Below, one piece after another: positions 1 to 9,638 of a stretch of DNA of 64,000 nucleotides; positions within the stretch are counted from its first letter, which is position 1; each line of letters opens with the position of its first letter. Source of the stretch: Victivallales bacterium (lineage in GTDB: Bacteria; Verrucomicrobiota; Lentisphaeria; Victivallales; GWF2-38-69); assembly GCA_021733985.1 (NCBI GenBank), contig JAIPJT010000004.1, forward strand, positions 1 to 64,000. Reading direction: 5' to 3'. The notes beneath the pieces are model-generated. The model saw only the letters and a program-made list of their open reading frames with translations, did not search any database and was not told the origin of the DNA. Position numbers and translations under genes: made by a program.

Positions 1-213
1 AGCTGATCACGTCATTCGACACGACAAGAGCTTGAACTCCAACATTTTGATTTTTAATCGCACCAAAAAAATCTTCGTTTAAAAAATAACGATAAAAGTC
101 TAATTATAAAGCCTATAGATGTTTTCGTTCAATCACTATTTAAAAAAAACACTCTTTAATTTATGCAAATGATATAGGGTGTTTGATCAGAAAAACGGAT
201 AGGGTTAAGAGCA

Positions 214-285
214 GGATTACGATCAGGATCAGGATCAAGATTAAGATCAAGATTAGGATTAGGATTAGGATTAGGATTAAGATTG
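214..285. repeat. Degenerate hexamer tandem array, 12 units, consensus RGATYA (GGATTA/GGATCA/AGATTA/AGATCA)
   Basis: Read directly: ggatta cgatca ggatca ggatca agatta agatca agatta ggatta x4 agattg. Confidence 0.9.
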
Positions 286-344
286 TTGATTTTGGGGCAG
301 TTTCCTGAAATTATAGATTTACTAAAATTAAGAGAAAGAATAGT

Positions 345-1241
345 ATGGGTAAAAAAGACAGTTCATCCAGGAAAAGAGGAAACAGGATCGGGTTAGGATT
401 TTTTAAATTTCTAATTCGTACTATGGGAATAAATTCAGCATATTCATTTCTGAAGGTCGTGACATTATATTATTTGCTGTTTGACCGTGAAGCAGTAACA
501 AATGCTGAAGCTTATATGAAAAGGAGGTTTCCTGACTCCTCAAAATTTAATATTTACAGGCACATATACAAATTATTCATAAGCCAGGGAAAGCAGCTTG
601 TAGACAGGTACGTTTACCAGGCAAAACCGGATTTTTTTGAATTTACCGAACACCATGAAGATGGTTTTTATGACATGCTGCAGAAAAATAAAGGTTTTAT
701 TATATTAACTTCGCACTTCGGCAACTGGCAGATAGGCCTTGGGAAACTCAAGCTTTTAAAATCAAAAAAACTTAATATTCTGATGAAAAAAGAAATTAAT
801 GATTCTGTAGAGAAGACATTCAGCTATCACGATAATACAGCAACATTTAAAGTTGTATTTTCTGATGAGGAGTTCGGCGGAATCCTGGAGCTTACTAAGG
901 CACTGCAAAACGGAGAAGCCGTTTCTGTTATGGGAGACAGAGCTTACGGTTCAAAAACACTTAAAGCTGAATTTTTAAATGAAACTGCGGTTTTCCCTGT
1001 TACTCCTTATTACCTGGCTACTACGGTAAAATGTCCTATTATTTTTCTTTATGTGATAAAAAGTGCGCCTAGGAAATATGATGTATACATGAAAAAAGTT
1101 GATGCAGCTGATTATATAAAGTCTGAACACAAAAAGGAAAACATTAAGCTGCTGCTGAATGAATATATTAAAGAGCTTGAGGGTTTTATAAAAAAATACC
1201 CTTATCAGTGTTTCATTTTTAAAGATATTTGGAAATTCTGA
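345..1241 (+). CDS. LpxL/HtrB-like lysophospholipid acyltransferase family protein
   Basis: ORF; 'ILTSHFGNWQIGL' matches the HxxxxD-like acyltransferase block (here HFGNW), plus 'VMGDRAYGSKTLKAEFL' typical of the LpxL/HtrB family. Confidence 0.75.
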   Translation: MGKKDSSSRKRGNRIGLGFFKFLIRTMGINSAYSFLKVVTLYYLLFDREAVTNAEAYMKRRFPDSSKFNIYRHIYKLFISQGKQLVDRYVYQAKPDFFEFTEHHEDGFYDMLQKNKGFIILTSHFGNWQIGLGKLKLLKSKKLNILMKKEINDSVEKTFSYHDNTATFKVVFSDEEFGGILELTKALQNGEAVSVMGDRAYGSKTLKAEFLNETAVFPVTPYYLATTVKCPIIFLYVIKSAPRKYDVYMKKVDAADYIKSEHKKENIKLLLNEYIKELEGFIKKYPYQCFIFKDIWKF

Positions 1242-1300
1242 CAATGTAAGATATATTTTATAAAATTTAGAAATAATTATTATAAAATATAGGTTTTTTT

Positions 1301-1576
1301 ATGAGCAATGTAAATGAATTGGATGAACTGAGGGAACAGCTTAAAAAACTGATTGTTGAAGCACTTTCTCTTGAAGATATTGAACCGGATGAAATCGCTG
1401 ATGATGAGGCGCTCTTCGGGTCCGGGCTCGGGCTCGATTCACTGGATGCTGTAGAAATTTATGTTATGCTTCAGCGAAATTTCGGAATTGAAATTAAAAA
1501 TACTTCTGATGCGAAGAACATATTTTATTCTATAGATTCTTTGGCTAAGTATGTACAGAAACACAGGAAGAAATAG
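1301..1576 (+). CDS. Acyl carrier protein
   Basis: 'GLGLDSLDAVEIYVML' phosphopantetheine attachment motif (DSL). Confidence 0.9.
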   Translation: MSNVNELDELREQLKKLIVEALSLEDIEPDEIADDEALFGSGLGLDSLDAVEIYVMLQRNFGIEIKNTSDAKNIFYSIDSLAKYVQKHRKK

Positions 1577-1634
1577 ACTGCTGCAGTTAATTGCAGTATC
1601 TATACGATTATGAAAAGAACAGGGGTCAATTTAT

Positions 1635-2804
1635 ATGAAAGTTGTTGTTTCCGGATACGGAGTAATTTCAGGGATAGGCAAAGACATCGGGGAAACCCTT
1701 AAAAATTTTTCTCCTGCTGAAATTGAACCTGAAGCGGTAACAGTTTTTGATTCTGAACTTAAGAACCCTGTTTTTGAAGTTAAAGAGTGGCCTGCTGAAA
1801 AATATTCAACCGGTCAGAGGAGTGCTTCTCTCCTGTTTCATGCCTTAGGTGAGGCACTAACATCAGCCGGACTGAAGCGGGATTTAAAAAAATACAGAAT
1901 TGGTATATGTATCGGAACTACTGTAGCATGTCAGTTAAATGATATTGGGTTTTATGAAAATTATAAAAAAAATGGTTTAATTGACAACAATTCTCTAAAT
2001 CGATATTTAAACGGAAATCTTGCGGAATTAATTAAAGTTAGGTATGGTTTATCCGGTCCTGCTTTGACTGTTGTAAATGCCTGTACATCCGGGGCCGATG
2101 CGATCGGCACTGCTTCTTTATGGATAAAAAGCGGGTTATGTGATATTGCAATTGCCGGAGGGGCTGATGAAATAAACAAAGTGCCGCTTGCCGGTTTTGC
2201 TTCTTTGAATAATATGAGTGAAGAAAGGTGCCGACCGTTTGACAAAAACAGAGCCGGGCTTAATGTCGGGGAAGGCTCGGGTGTTGTTATCCTGGAAACT
2301 GAAGATCACATAAAAAAACGAAACTGTCATTCGGATATTGTCCTTTCCGGTTATTCAACAGCTACGGACGCCTACCATCTTACCGCACCGTCCCCTGAGG
2401 GCACGGGCCTTAAAAAAGCCGTTAGGAATTCAATGAAGGAAGCCTCTGTAACCGGTGATGAAATAGCTTTTGTTAATGCTCATGGCACTGCAACGAGAGA
2501 TAATGACCTTATAGAAGGACAGGTTATCGGAGAACTCATCGGTAAAAAGATTAAATTTCTTTCAACAAAAGGGTATACAGGTCATACGTTAGGGGCAGCA
2601 GGAGGTATTGAAGCCGTATTTACAATTCTGGGCTTAAAGAAAAAATGGATTCCGAAAAGTCACGGTTTCAGGGATTTTGACGAAGAAATTGGGATTTCTC
2701 CGGTGACAGAAAGAACAGAAATAGAAAAAAATGCGGCTATGTCAACTTCTTTAGCTTTCGGAGGTAATAACACTGTACTGATCTTTAAGAGACAGGAGAA
2801 TTAA
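1635..2804 (+). CDS. Beta-ketoacyl-ACP synthase (FabF/KAS II-like), catalytic residues present
   Basis: 'VVNACTSGADAIG' (Cys), 'NAHGTATRDND' (His), 'TGHTLGAAGGIE' (His). Confidence 0.9.
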   Translation: MKVVVSGYGVISGIGKDIGETLKNFSPAEIEPEAVTVFDSELKNPVFEVKEWPAEKYSTGQRSASLLFHALGEALTSAGLKRDLKKYRIGICIGTTVACQLNDIGFYENYKKNGLIDNNSLNRYLNGNLAELIKVRYGLSGPALTVVNACTSGADAIGTASLWIKSGLCDIAIAGGADEINKVPLAGFASLNNMSEERCRPFDKNRAGLNVGEGSGVVILETEDHIKKRNCHSDIVLSGYSTATDAYHLTAPSPEGTGLKKAVRNSMKEASVTGDEIAFVNAHGTATRDNDLIEGQVIGELIGKKIKFLSTKGYTGHTLGAAGGIEAVFTILGLKKKWIPKSHGFRDFDEEIGISPVTERTEIEKNAAMSTSLAFGGNNTVLIFKRQEN

Positions 2805-2805
2805 A

Positions 2806-3825
2806 ATGACTATGTATATTTCCGGTCTTGGGATGCTCGGGATTTTCGGAAAAGGCAGAGATGAGCTTATAAAGGCCGTTAAAGACAGCCGTACTACAGA
2901 ATCCTATGAAAAATTAAATGTGGACCTGAAAGCTGCTAAAAATAAAAAACTTTCCTCTAAAATGAGGCGTGCGGACCGTTTTACAAAAATGGCCGTTTAC
3001 TCTGTCGGCGATGCTGTCGAGAATCATGAAACAGAAGAATTTAACCTACGGGAAACAGGCGTGATTTTAACAACTGCTTTTGGCCCCCACAATACTACTT
3101 TCGGTTTTCTTGATGAACTTATTACATATGGCGAAAAAAATGTTTCGCCTATCAAATTTTCTCATTCTGTACACAATGCCGCCGCTTCATATATTGCACA
3201 GATCTTTAACATTAAAGGCCCTGTCACTACAGTTGCACAATATAAATTTCCTGTAGTTCACGCAATTACTCTTGCGAGGAGCTGGTTAGAAAATAAATTA
3301 TGTGAGAACGTACTGGTCTGCAGTGTAGAGGAAAAGGGAAATGTATTTGATGCTGCTGTGAATCAAAAACTGAAAATTTCTGATAATAACAGACTGAAAC
3401 CTATTAATTTTTCAGAAGCCGGAAAAGCAGTTCCTGCAGAAGGAGCGGTAAGCTTTTTATTGACTTCAGCGAAAATAAAAAGTTCCTGCTGCAGAATCTC
3501 TCAGTGCGGTTTCAACAGTTGTGATTTTTTAAGTACTGACTGCTACATCGCAGGTGCCGACGGTATACCCCCTGATCAAACCTTTTACAAGAAAATAACC
3601 AGTAATCCAAAGCCTGTGTGTGTGTTCTCTCCTGTTTACGGAAGTATAATGACAGGTACTGCTTTTGATATCGGGATAGCTGTTTTAATACTGAATAATT
3701 ATTGCGGCTATAATGATTATATTGTGAATCAGGCTGCATCTTCCTGTCTGCAGCCTAAAAAGATTACCTGCGTTAAATCAGACTGCTGTAACGATTTTGC
3801 AGCAGTCAGCCTGGAAACTCTTTAA
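2806..3825 (+). CDS. Beta-ketoacyl synthase-like protein without the active-site Cys (chain-length-factor-like)
   Basis: Thiolase-fold KS N-terminal similarity ('HSVHNAAASYIAQIFNIKGPVTTV...'); the ACTSG and HGT motifs are absent; directly follows the active KS. Confidence 0.7.
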   Translation: MTMYISGLGMLGIFGKGRDELIKAVKDSRTTESYEKLNVDLKAAKNKKLSSKMRRADRFTKMAVYSVGDAVENHETEEFNLRETGVILTTAFGPHNTTFGFLDELITYGEKNVSPIKFSHSVHNAAASYIAQIFNIKGPVTTVAQYKFPVVHAITLARSWLENKLCENVLVCSVEEKGNVFDAAVNQKLKISDNNRLKPINFSEAGKAVPAEGAVSFLLTSAKIKSSCCRISQCGFNSCDFLSTDCYIAGADGIPPDQTFYKKITSNPKPVCVFSPVYGSIMTGTAFDIGIAVLILNNYCGYNDYIVNQAASSCLQPKKITCVKSDCCNDFAAVSLETL

Positions 3826-3909
3826 CCTGAAAACTGCATGCTACACGATTACAAAAGCATAGTTCTTAATTCAACGACATTGACATGTTATACACTCTGC
3901 TATTGATTT

Positions 3910-5469
3910 TTAGACAGGCTTAGCTATTCCGTGGAAAATAATGTTTGTTCCTGGCATTTTCTGCCTGGATAATGAAGTCCTTATATTTAATAAAGTGCCG
4001 TTTCCCTTTTTTATTTTCAGCTTTATTTTTCTGTTTGAAGCTTTGTCAAAAAATCTTTTATTCATTATTCTGTGATACCTTTTTTCTATTATGTGAAAAG
4101 GCGTTTTTTTTTCCTTGTTAATATGTGAGTCCTTAAAATGTTCTTTAAGAGTAACAAGCTTGCGATTATAATTAATAAAATCCGAGATAGAATGTCCGGT
4201 TATTTCCTCAAAATTTTTGCTCAGATATGTAAACTGAAGTTGGTTTTCTCCGGTGAACTCTGCAGTCCATGCAATAGAATTTGTTCTGCCGGAGAGTTCA
4301 TCCATCAGTTTTTCATAGGCCGCGGAATTACTTTCTTTCTGTTTTTCTTTATTGTATAAGAAAGTACATCCTATTGTATATAAAGAGCTTCCTATTTTTA
4401 CACCGCTCTTTATAGCCTTTACCCATCTTGTGCCATATTTGCTGCTGATAAACCTGTAGATCTTATTAGTCATTATAAAAGGGTTTCGGTAAATATTATC
4501 ATCAATTCCTTCTTCATCCATTTCTTTATCCATCTGTCCTACATCTTCAGGATGCCTCTTGCCGTTCCTTAAGTAATCGAGCTGTTCATTCCTCTTGGCT
4601 TTCATGTCTTCTGAATAAAATTCAAGCATACTTTCCCCGGAAACATCAAAAAGGGTTTTACCGTCTTTCCAGACCGAAACATTAAAACCCGGACCTGTTT
4701 CCAGCAGTATATGTAAAATCTTACTAATCTCTTCAGCCTGTTTTCTATCAGTTATGTCAACAAAAGTACCCACGATTCCGGCTATCCTGTTTTCAGTATC
4801 GAATATGGGTAATTTTGAAATTATACCCCACTTCTTTTTTCTTGTACCCGGAATATATGATTCAGAGTTTTCTACAGGGATTCCGGTATTAGTAACATAT
4901 TGGTCTTGCTGATGGTTCTCTGCTGCCTCTTTTCTGTTAAAAAAATCAAAGTCGTTTTTATTGTTCACGTTGAAATCTGAACTTAAGCTCAGATTATTCA
5001 AAAATGAATTGTTTGCCGTTATGTAATTTAAATTCTTGTCTTTAATGTAAAATATTGTAGGCATGGATTTTAAAAGTGCATTTATAATTGTTGTTGCCTG
5101 TGTTAATTTTTCCTCCAGCTTTAATATCTCCCTGTTTATCAGGCTGAACTCCCTTTTCTGAACTTCCTTGTCCGCGCTGCCGAGCAGATACCAAGAATCA
5201 ATGGATTCAGATAAGTTGCTGGTTGATTTAGTGACTGTTTCTTCAAGGTCAGATATTTTTGTAACAGAAACATTTAAGGCCTCTGCTAAATTTCTAATGT
5301 TTTTCTCTCCAGGCGCGTAACGTTTTTTTTTCCATGCCCAGAAGGTAGTACGGTTTATATTTATCAAACTGCAGAGACCGGTTACGGAAAGGCCCCGTTC
5401 CTTCCGCAATGTATCGATTTGTTTGAAATTTATATTCACAATTGACCATTTGTTAACCATTGACAACAT
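3910..5469 (-). CDS. XRE-family HTH-PAS fusion regulator (paralog 1)
   Basis: N-terminal HTH 'LRKERGLSVTGLCSLININRTTFWAWKKKRYAPGEKNIRNLAEALNVSVTKISDL' followed by PAS 'IFYIKDKNLNYITANNSFL...PGTRKKKWGIISKLPIFDTENRIAGIVGTFVDITDRKQ'. Confidence 0.85.
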   Translation of the reverse strand: MLSMVNKWSIVNINFKQIDTLRKERGLSVTGLCSLININRTTFWAWKKKRYAPGEKNIRNLAEALNVSVTKISDLEETVTKSTSNLSESIDSWYLLGSADKEVQKREFSLINREILKLEEKLTQATTIINALLKSMPTIFYIKDKNLNYITANNSFLNNLSLSSDFNVNNKNDFDFFNRKEAAENHQQDQYVTNTGIPVENSESYIPGTRKKKWGIISKLPIFDTENRIAGIVGTFVDITDRKQAEEISKILHILLETGPGFNVSVWKDGKTLFDVSGESMLEFYSEDMKAKRNEQLDYLRNGKRHPEDVGQMDKEMDEEGIDDNIYRNPFIMTNKIYRFISSKYGTRWVKAIKSGVKIGSSLYTIGCTFLYNKEKQKESNSAAYEKLMDELSGRTNSIAWTAEFTGENQLQFTYLSKNFEEITGHSISDFINYNRKLVTLKEHFKDSHINKEKKTPFHIIEKRYHRIMNKRFFDKASNRKIKLKIKKGNGTLLNIRTSLSRQKMPGTNIIFHGIAKPV

Positions 5470-5681
5470 ATAAGTTGAGTAAACACAACAATAATGTAAG
5501 ATTATTTTTTATTTAAATAAAACAAGCAGATTTATAAATTTTATTAAATATTTTAAAGTTAAACCTTCAGTTCTTTTTGATAATTCACGTTAATCTGTGA
5601 GATCAGCGGATATGAAAAAGGAACTCTGTCCGCGGATTACGCTGATTTCCGCTAATAAAAAAAATAAAATCATCATTTACA

Positions 5682-6392
5682 ATGTCCTCTAAAATACAAT
5701 ATTTACTGATCGGCAACGGCAGGCTAGCGAAGCATCTTGTTAAATATCTGGATGACATGAATATTTCATTTATTCGCTGGTTCCGTGGATGTAAAGCTTA
5801 TCTGTGCGAAGCGGCAGCCGGAAAAGATAATATAATTCTGCTTGCTGTCTCAGATTCGGCAATAGAACCTTTTATCAAAAAAAACAGGAACATATTAAGG
5901 AACAAGACCATAGTCCATTTTTCAGGTGCTTTATATACACCTCTTGCATATGGCTGCCACCCGTTAATGACTTTTTCAGATAAGCTTTATGAAAAAGAAT
6001 TTTATCAGAGGATTTTGTTTACGCTTGATGAAGATGCTCCCGATTTCAATGAGCTTTTCCCTGAACTTGACAATCCTAATATAAAGATTTCATCTGATTC
6101 CAAAGCTAAATATCATTCGCTATGTGTCATGGCTAATAATTTCACTTCTCTGCTGTGGCGTAAATTTTTTGTTGAAATGAATGAAAGCTTTAATGCGGAC
6201 AGCTCATGGTTAATTCCGTTTCTTGAGCGCACTGCTCAAAATATAACAGAAGATTATAAAGGATGTCTTACAGGGCCACTGGCAAGAGGGGACTATGAAA
6301 CTGTTGAAATGAATATCAAAAGCCTTTCCGGGGACCCCTGGCAGAATGTATACAAAAGTTTTGTTGAAATATACCACAAAAAGGAAGAATAA
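5682..6392 (+). CDS. Rossmann-fold DUF2520-type dehydrogenase; probable PanG-like ketopantoate reductase
   Basis: 'YLLIGNGRLAKHLV' Rossmann motif, 'FSGALYTPLAYGCHPLMTF' DUF2520-like; stop overlaps the panB start. Confidence 0.65.
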   Translation: MSSKIQYLLIGNGRLAKHLVKYLDDMNISFIRWFRGCKAYLCEAAAGKDNIILLAVSDSAIEPFIKKNRNILRNKTIVHFSGALYTPLAYGCHPLMTFSDKLYEKEFYQRILFTLDEDAPDFNELFPELDNPNIKISSDSKAKYHSLCVMANNFTSLLWRKFFVEMNESFNADSSWLIPFLERTAQNITEDYKGCLTGPLARGDYETVEMNIKSLSGDPWQNVYKSFVEIYHKKEE

Positions 6393-7180
6393 TGAAGATT
6401 AATGAATTTATACAAAGGAAGCAGTCAGGACAGAAAATATCCATGATTACCTGTTATGATTATACTTTTGCCGGCATTATTAACGAAACTGATATTGACA
6501 GTGTCTTAGTCGGCGATAGCGGTACAATGATTATGCACGGTTCAAAAACAACGACAGAAGCAACTGTGGATGAGATCAGTTTTATGATTAAAGGTGTTTC
6601 AAGGGCAATTGATAATAATAAAGTTATCGTTGGTGATATGCCTTTTCTGTCATACCGGAAAGGGCTGAAATTTGCGATGAATACAGTGGACGCATTTGTC
6701 AGGTCCGGCGCTAATATTGTGAAGCTTGAAGGTGTTGAGGGAAATCAGAAAATTATAAAGCATATAATAGGATCCGGCGTACCGGTAATGGGGCATATTG
6801 GATTAACTCCGCAGTCAATAAATGCGCTCGGCGGCTATTTTGTGCAGGGAAAACTTGAGAAGGATGCTGAAAAGTTGCTTGAACAGGCAAAGGAATTATC
6901 AGATTTAGGCTGCTGTTCGATTGTTCTTGAATGTGTACCTTCAGAACTGGCCCGCATCGTTACCGAAACGGTTGATATACCTACTGTAGGTATTGGAGCA
7001 GGCCCTAATACCGACGGACAGGTCTTAGTGCTACAGGACATGCTGGGAATGTTTAAAGATTTAAAACCGAGATTTGTAAGACGTTACCTGGATGGATTTC
7101 AACTGGTTAAGGACGCTTTAAATCATTATCACAGAGAAGTAGCAGAGTCGGTTTTCCCTGATTCTAAAGAAAGTTTTTAA
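6392..7180 (+). CDS. panB: 3-methyl-2-oxobutanoate hydroxymethyltransferase
   Basis: 'ITCYDYTFAGIINETDIDSVLVGDSGTMIMHG', 'GHIGLTPQSINALGGY', 'GIGAGPNTDGQVLVLQDMLG'. Confidence 0.97.
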   Translation: MKINEFIQRKQSGQKISMITCYDYTFAGIINETDIDSVLVGDSGTMIMHGSKTTTEATVDEISFMIKGVSRAIDNNKVIVGDMPFLSYRKGLKFAMNTVDAFVRSGANIVKLEGVEGNQKIIKHIIGSGVPVMGHIGLTPQSINALGGYFVQGKLEKDAEKLLEQAKELSDLGCCSIVLECVPSELARIVTETVDIPTVGIGAGPNTDGQVLVLQDMLGMFKDLKPRFVRRYLDGFQLVKDALNHYHREVAESVFPDSKESF

Positions 7181-7183
7181 ATT

Positions 7184-7942
7184 ATGAAAATATACAAAAA
7201 TATATATGAATGGCAGAATACAAGGCGAACTATCCCTAACGATAAAAAATTGGGAGTAGTACCTACAATGGGTGCTTTACACGAAGGACATTTAAGCCTT
7301 ATTAAACAAAGTAAAGCTGAAAATGACTTTACTTTAGTGACCATTTTTTTAAACCCGACTCAGTTTAATAATAAAGAGGACTTAGTTAATTATCCTGCCA
7401 CCTGGAACGTTGATGTTAAACTCTTGAAAAATTTGAAGACAGATTATCTCCTGGCGCCCGATTTTAAACAGATATATCCTGATAATTATAATTTTACGAT
7501 AAAGGAAAACAAGCTAAGTAAAATTTTGTGCGGCTCAGCGCGTCCCGGACATTTTGACGGCGTCCTGACAGTTGTAATGAAACTTTTGATGTTGGCGGAT
7601 GCTGACAGGGCATACTTCGGAGAGAAGGATTTTCAGCAGTTACTGCTTGTGAAAAAGATGGCTGAAGCCTTTTTTGTGAAAACTGAAATAGTTCCGTGTC
7701 CGACTATCAGAGAAAAAGACGGCCTGGCATTGAGTTCAAGAAACAGGCGGCTTTCCTCAGAAGGAAGGAAAAAAGCTTCTGAATATGCCCGTATTATCAA
7801 GCAGAAAAAAAATCGATCAGAAATACGGGAAGAACTTGAAATGAACAATATAAAAGTGGATTACCTGGAAGAGTTTTTCGGCAGAAGGTTTGCTGCCGTA
7901 TTTATAGACAACATCAGACTTATAGATAATTTTAAATTATAA
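7184..7942 (+). CDS. panC: Pantothenate synthetase
   Basis: '[17 protein letters not shown]', 'FLNPTQF', '[12 protein letters not shown]', 'YFGEKDFQQ', '[11 protein letters not shown]'. Confidence 0.97.
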   Translation: MKIYKNIYEWQNTRRTIPNDKKLGVVPTMGALHEGHLSLIKQSKAENDFTLVTIFLNPTQFNNKEDLVNYPATWNVDVKLLKNLKTDYLLAPDFKQIYPDNYNFTIKENKLSKILCGSARPGHFDGVLTVVMKLLMLADADRAYFGEKDFQQLLLVKKMAEAFFVKTEIVPCPTIREKDGLALSSRNRRLSSEGRKKASEYARIIKQKKNRSEIREELEMNNIKVDYLEEFFGRRFAAVFIDNIRLIDNFKL

Positions 7943-7953
7943 AGGAATATCCT

Positions 7954-8319
7954 ATGAAAAGAACAATGCTGAAATCCAAAATTCACATGGCTACCGTAAC
8001 GGAGGCGAATTTAGAATATCACGGATCAATTAGTATCTGTCCCGATTTGTATGAAAAAGCAGATATGCTGCCCTTCGAGAAGGTGGATATTTACAACTGC
8101 AATAACGGAAATCGATTTTCAACTTATGTAATTCCGGGAAAAAAAGGTGAGATTTGTTTAAACGGTGCAGCGGCAAGGCTTGTAGCACCCGGTGATAAAG
8201 TAATTATTGCATCTTATGCTGAATATGAACAGGGAGAATTAAAAAACTTCAAGCCTGAGCTGGTTTTTGTTGATAAAAATAACGAAATTTCAGAGGTCAG
8301 ACACCAGTATATAACTTAA
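7954..8319 (+). CDS. panD: Aspartate 1-decarboxylase proenzyme
   Basis: '[25 protein letters not shown]' with the GS self-cleavage site. Confidence 0.97.
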   Translation: MKRTMLKSKIHMATVTEANLEYHGSISICPDLYEKADMLPFEKVDIYNCNNGNRFSTYVIPGKKGEICLNGAAARLVAPGDKVIIASYAEYEQGELKNFKPELVFVDKNNEISEVRHQYIT

Positions 8320-8518
8320 AGTACACAAAAGCCGATTTAATTTATTTATCCATCTCACTTTACGGTATGACCTGTAACCAATGATAAGGACGAAAATTAG
8401 CGATAAAAATATATTGAAATCATCCGGGATACAAGTAACCTTTTTAAAGTAACTTCTTCTTGTATCTGATATTTAAAAAAAAATTAATGAGTACATCTGT
8501 GTTGAATAATCTGCTTAT

Positions 8519-9115
8519 TCAATGCTTTACTGTCTGGTGCTGCTCACGGATCCTTTCAGTAGAAATATGCTCACCATCAGTATTCTGCAGGTAGAGATAA
8601 CCTACAAAAATACCGCCTTTTCTTACAATAAGGCTGCGGCAGGTTATATTGCCCCTTACTTCTCCCTTTTTCAGGATTTCAACTGATCCTTGTGCGGTAA
8701 TATCTCCTATGACTTTGCCTCTTATCACTGCATTGCCAACCTGAATGGTTGAAGTCGCTATAATGCCTTTTTTCTGTAAATAAAGTTGACCATGGGTCTG
8801 TATAACTGCACCAAAAATAGTTTTTAATTTATGATCGCTTAAATCATTGCGCTGATAACAGTATTTACATATTACAGCCTGTGCATTCTTGTCAGCAATA
8901 ATTTCTTTTCCGCATTTGTAACAAAAAAGCTTTCTTTTTTCAATTTCAAATTTTTGCTTTTGATTATTCGTTCCTGGGAGTTCCTTCACATTTATCTGCC
9001 GTTTGCAATTTTGACATTGAACCAGCGAGCTATATTGAGATAAAAATAGTGTACCCTGACAGTAGGGACACACTATTTTTTTCTTTTCGGGAGATTCTGA
9101 AGTGTGGTGATTCAT
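8519..9115 (-). CDS. Bactofilin-family protein with two N-terminal zinc-ribbon-like CxxC pairs
   Basis: CPYC...CQNC and CYKC...CKYC followed by the beta-helical repeats 'IRGKVIGDITAQGSVEILKKGEVRGNITCRSLIVRKGGIFVG'. Confidence 0.85.
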   Translation of the reverse strand: MNHHTSESPEKKKIVCPYCQGTLFLSQYSSLVQCQNCKRQINVKELPGTNNQKQKFEIEKRKLFCYKCGKEIIADKNAQAVICKYCYQRNDLSDHKLKTIFGAVIQTHGQLYLQKKGIIATSTIQVGNAVIRGKVIGDITAQGSVEILKKGEVRGNITCRSLIVRKGGIFVGYLYLQNTDGEHISTERIREQHQTVKH

Positions 9116-9170
9116 AGACTAATAATTCTTGGTATAGTATTTTCCGAATTATTAATTAGTTCTATATTTG

Positions 9171-9638
9171 TTATTTCTTAGTTTCTTTTTTTTGAGCATT
9201 TTCCATATCAATCCCACTGGGATTTACATTACATTTTCCAACAAAAAGTACGCCCTCTTCAATAGAAAGTGTTTTTGCGGTTAAATCACCGGTAAGCTGT
9301 GCTTTATTTTTAAGTTCAATTTTCTCTGAAGCAGTAACGTTTCCTTCAACTTTTCCTTCGATAGTTGCATTTTTTCCTTTAAGGTTTGCTTTAACTTCTC
9401 CTGTTTCGCCGACAATTACTTCCCCGTCTTTAGTAATCAGGTCTCCTTCGAATTTGCCGTTCATTTCTAAAACATTATTGAATTTGATAGTTCCCTTGAT
9501 CTCAACATCAGGTGTTAAAATTGTTACATTATTTTTACTCATTTTCTTTTCCTTTTTAAACTCATTTTCTTTTATATTTTTGTTGTTCTCATAACTTAAC
9601 AAATCCAAATCTTCATCTTTTTTGAAAAACTTTTTCAT
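9171..9638 (-). CDS. Bactofilin (polymer-forming cytoskeletal protein)
   Basis: 'VEIKGTIKFNNVLEMNGKFEGDLITKDGEVIVGETGEVKANLKGKNATIEGKVEGNVTASEKIELKNKAQLTGDLTAKTLSIEEGVLFVG'. Confidence 0.92.
   Translation of the reverse strand: MKKFFKKDEDLDLLSYENNKNIKENEFKKEKKMSKNNVTILTPDVEIKGTIKFNNVLEMNGKFEGDLITKDGEVIVGETGEVKANLKGKNATIEGKVEGNVTASEKIELKNKAQLTGDLTAKTLSIEEGVLFVGKCNVNPSGIDMENAQKKETKK

Noticed and set aside
214-285. CRISPR array or telomere-like end from the GGATTA repeats
   Set aside because: The hexamers are directly contiguous with no spacers, and the array lies internally with ordinary genes following. It is a simple-sequence repeat.
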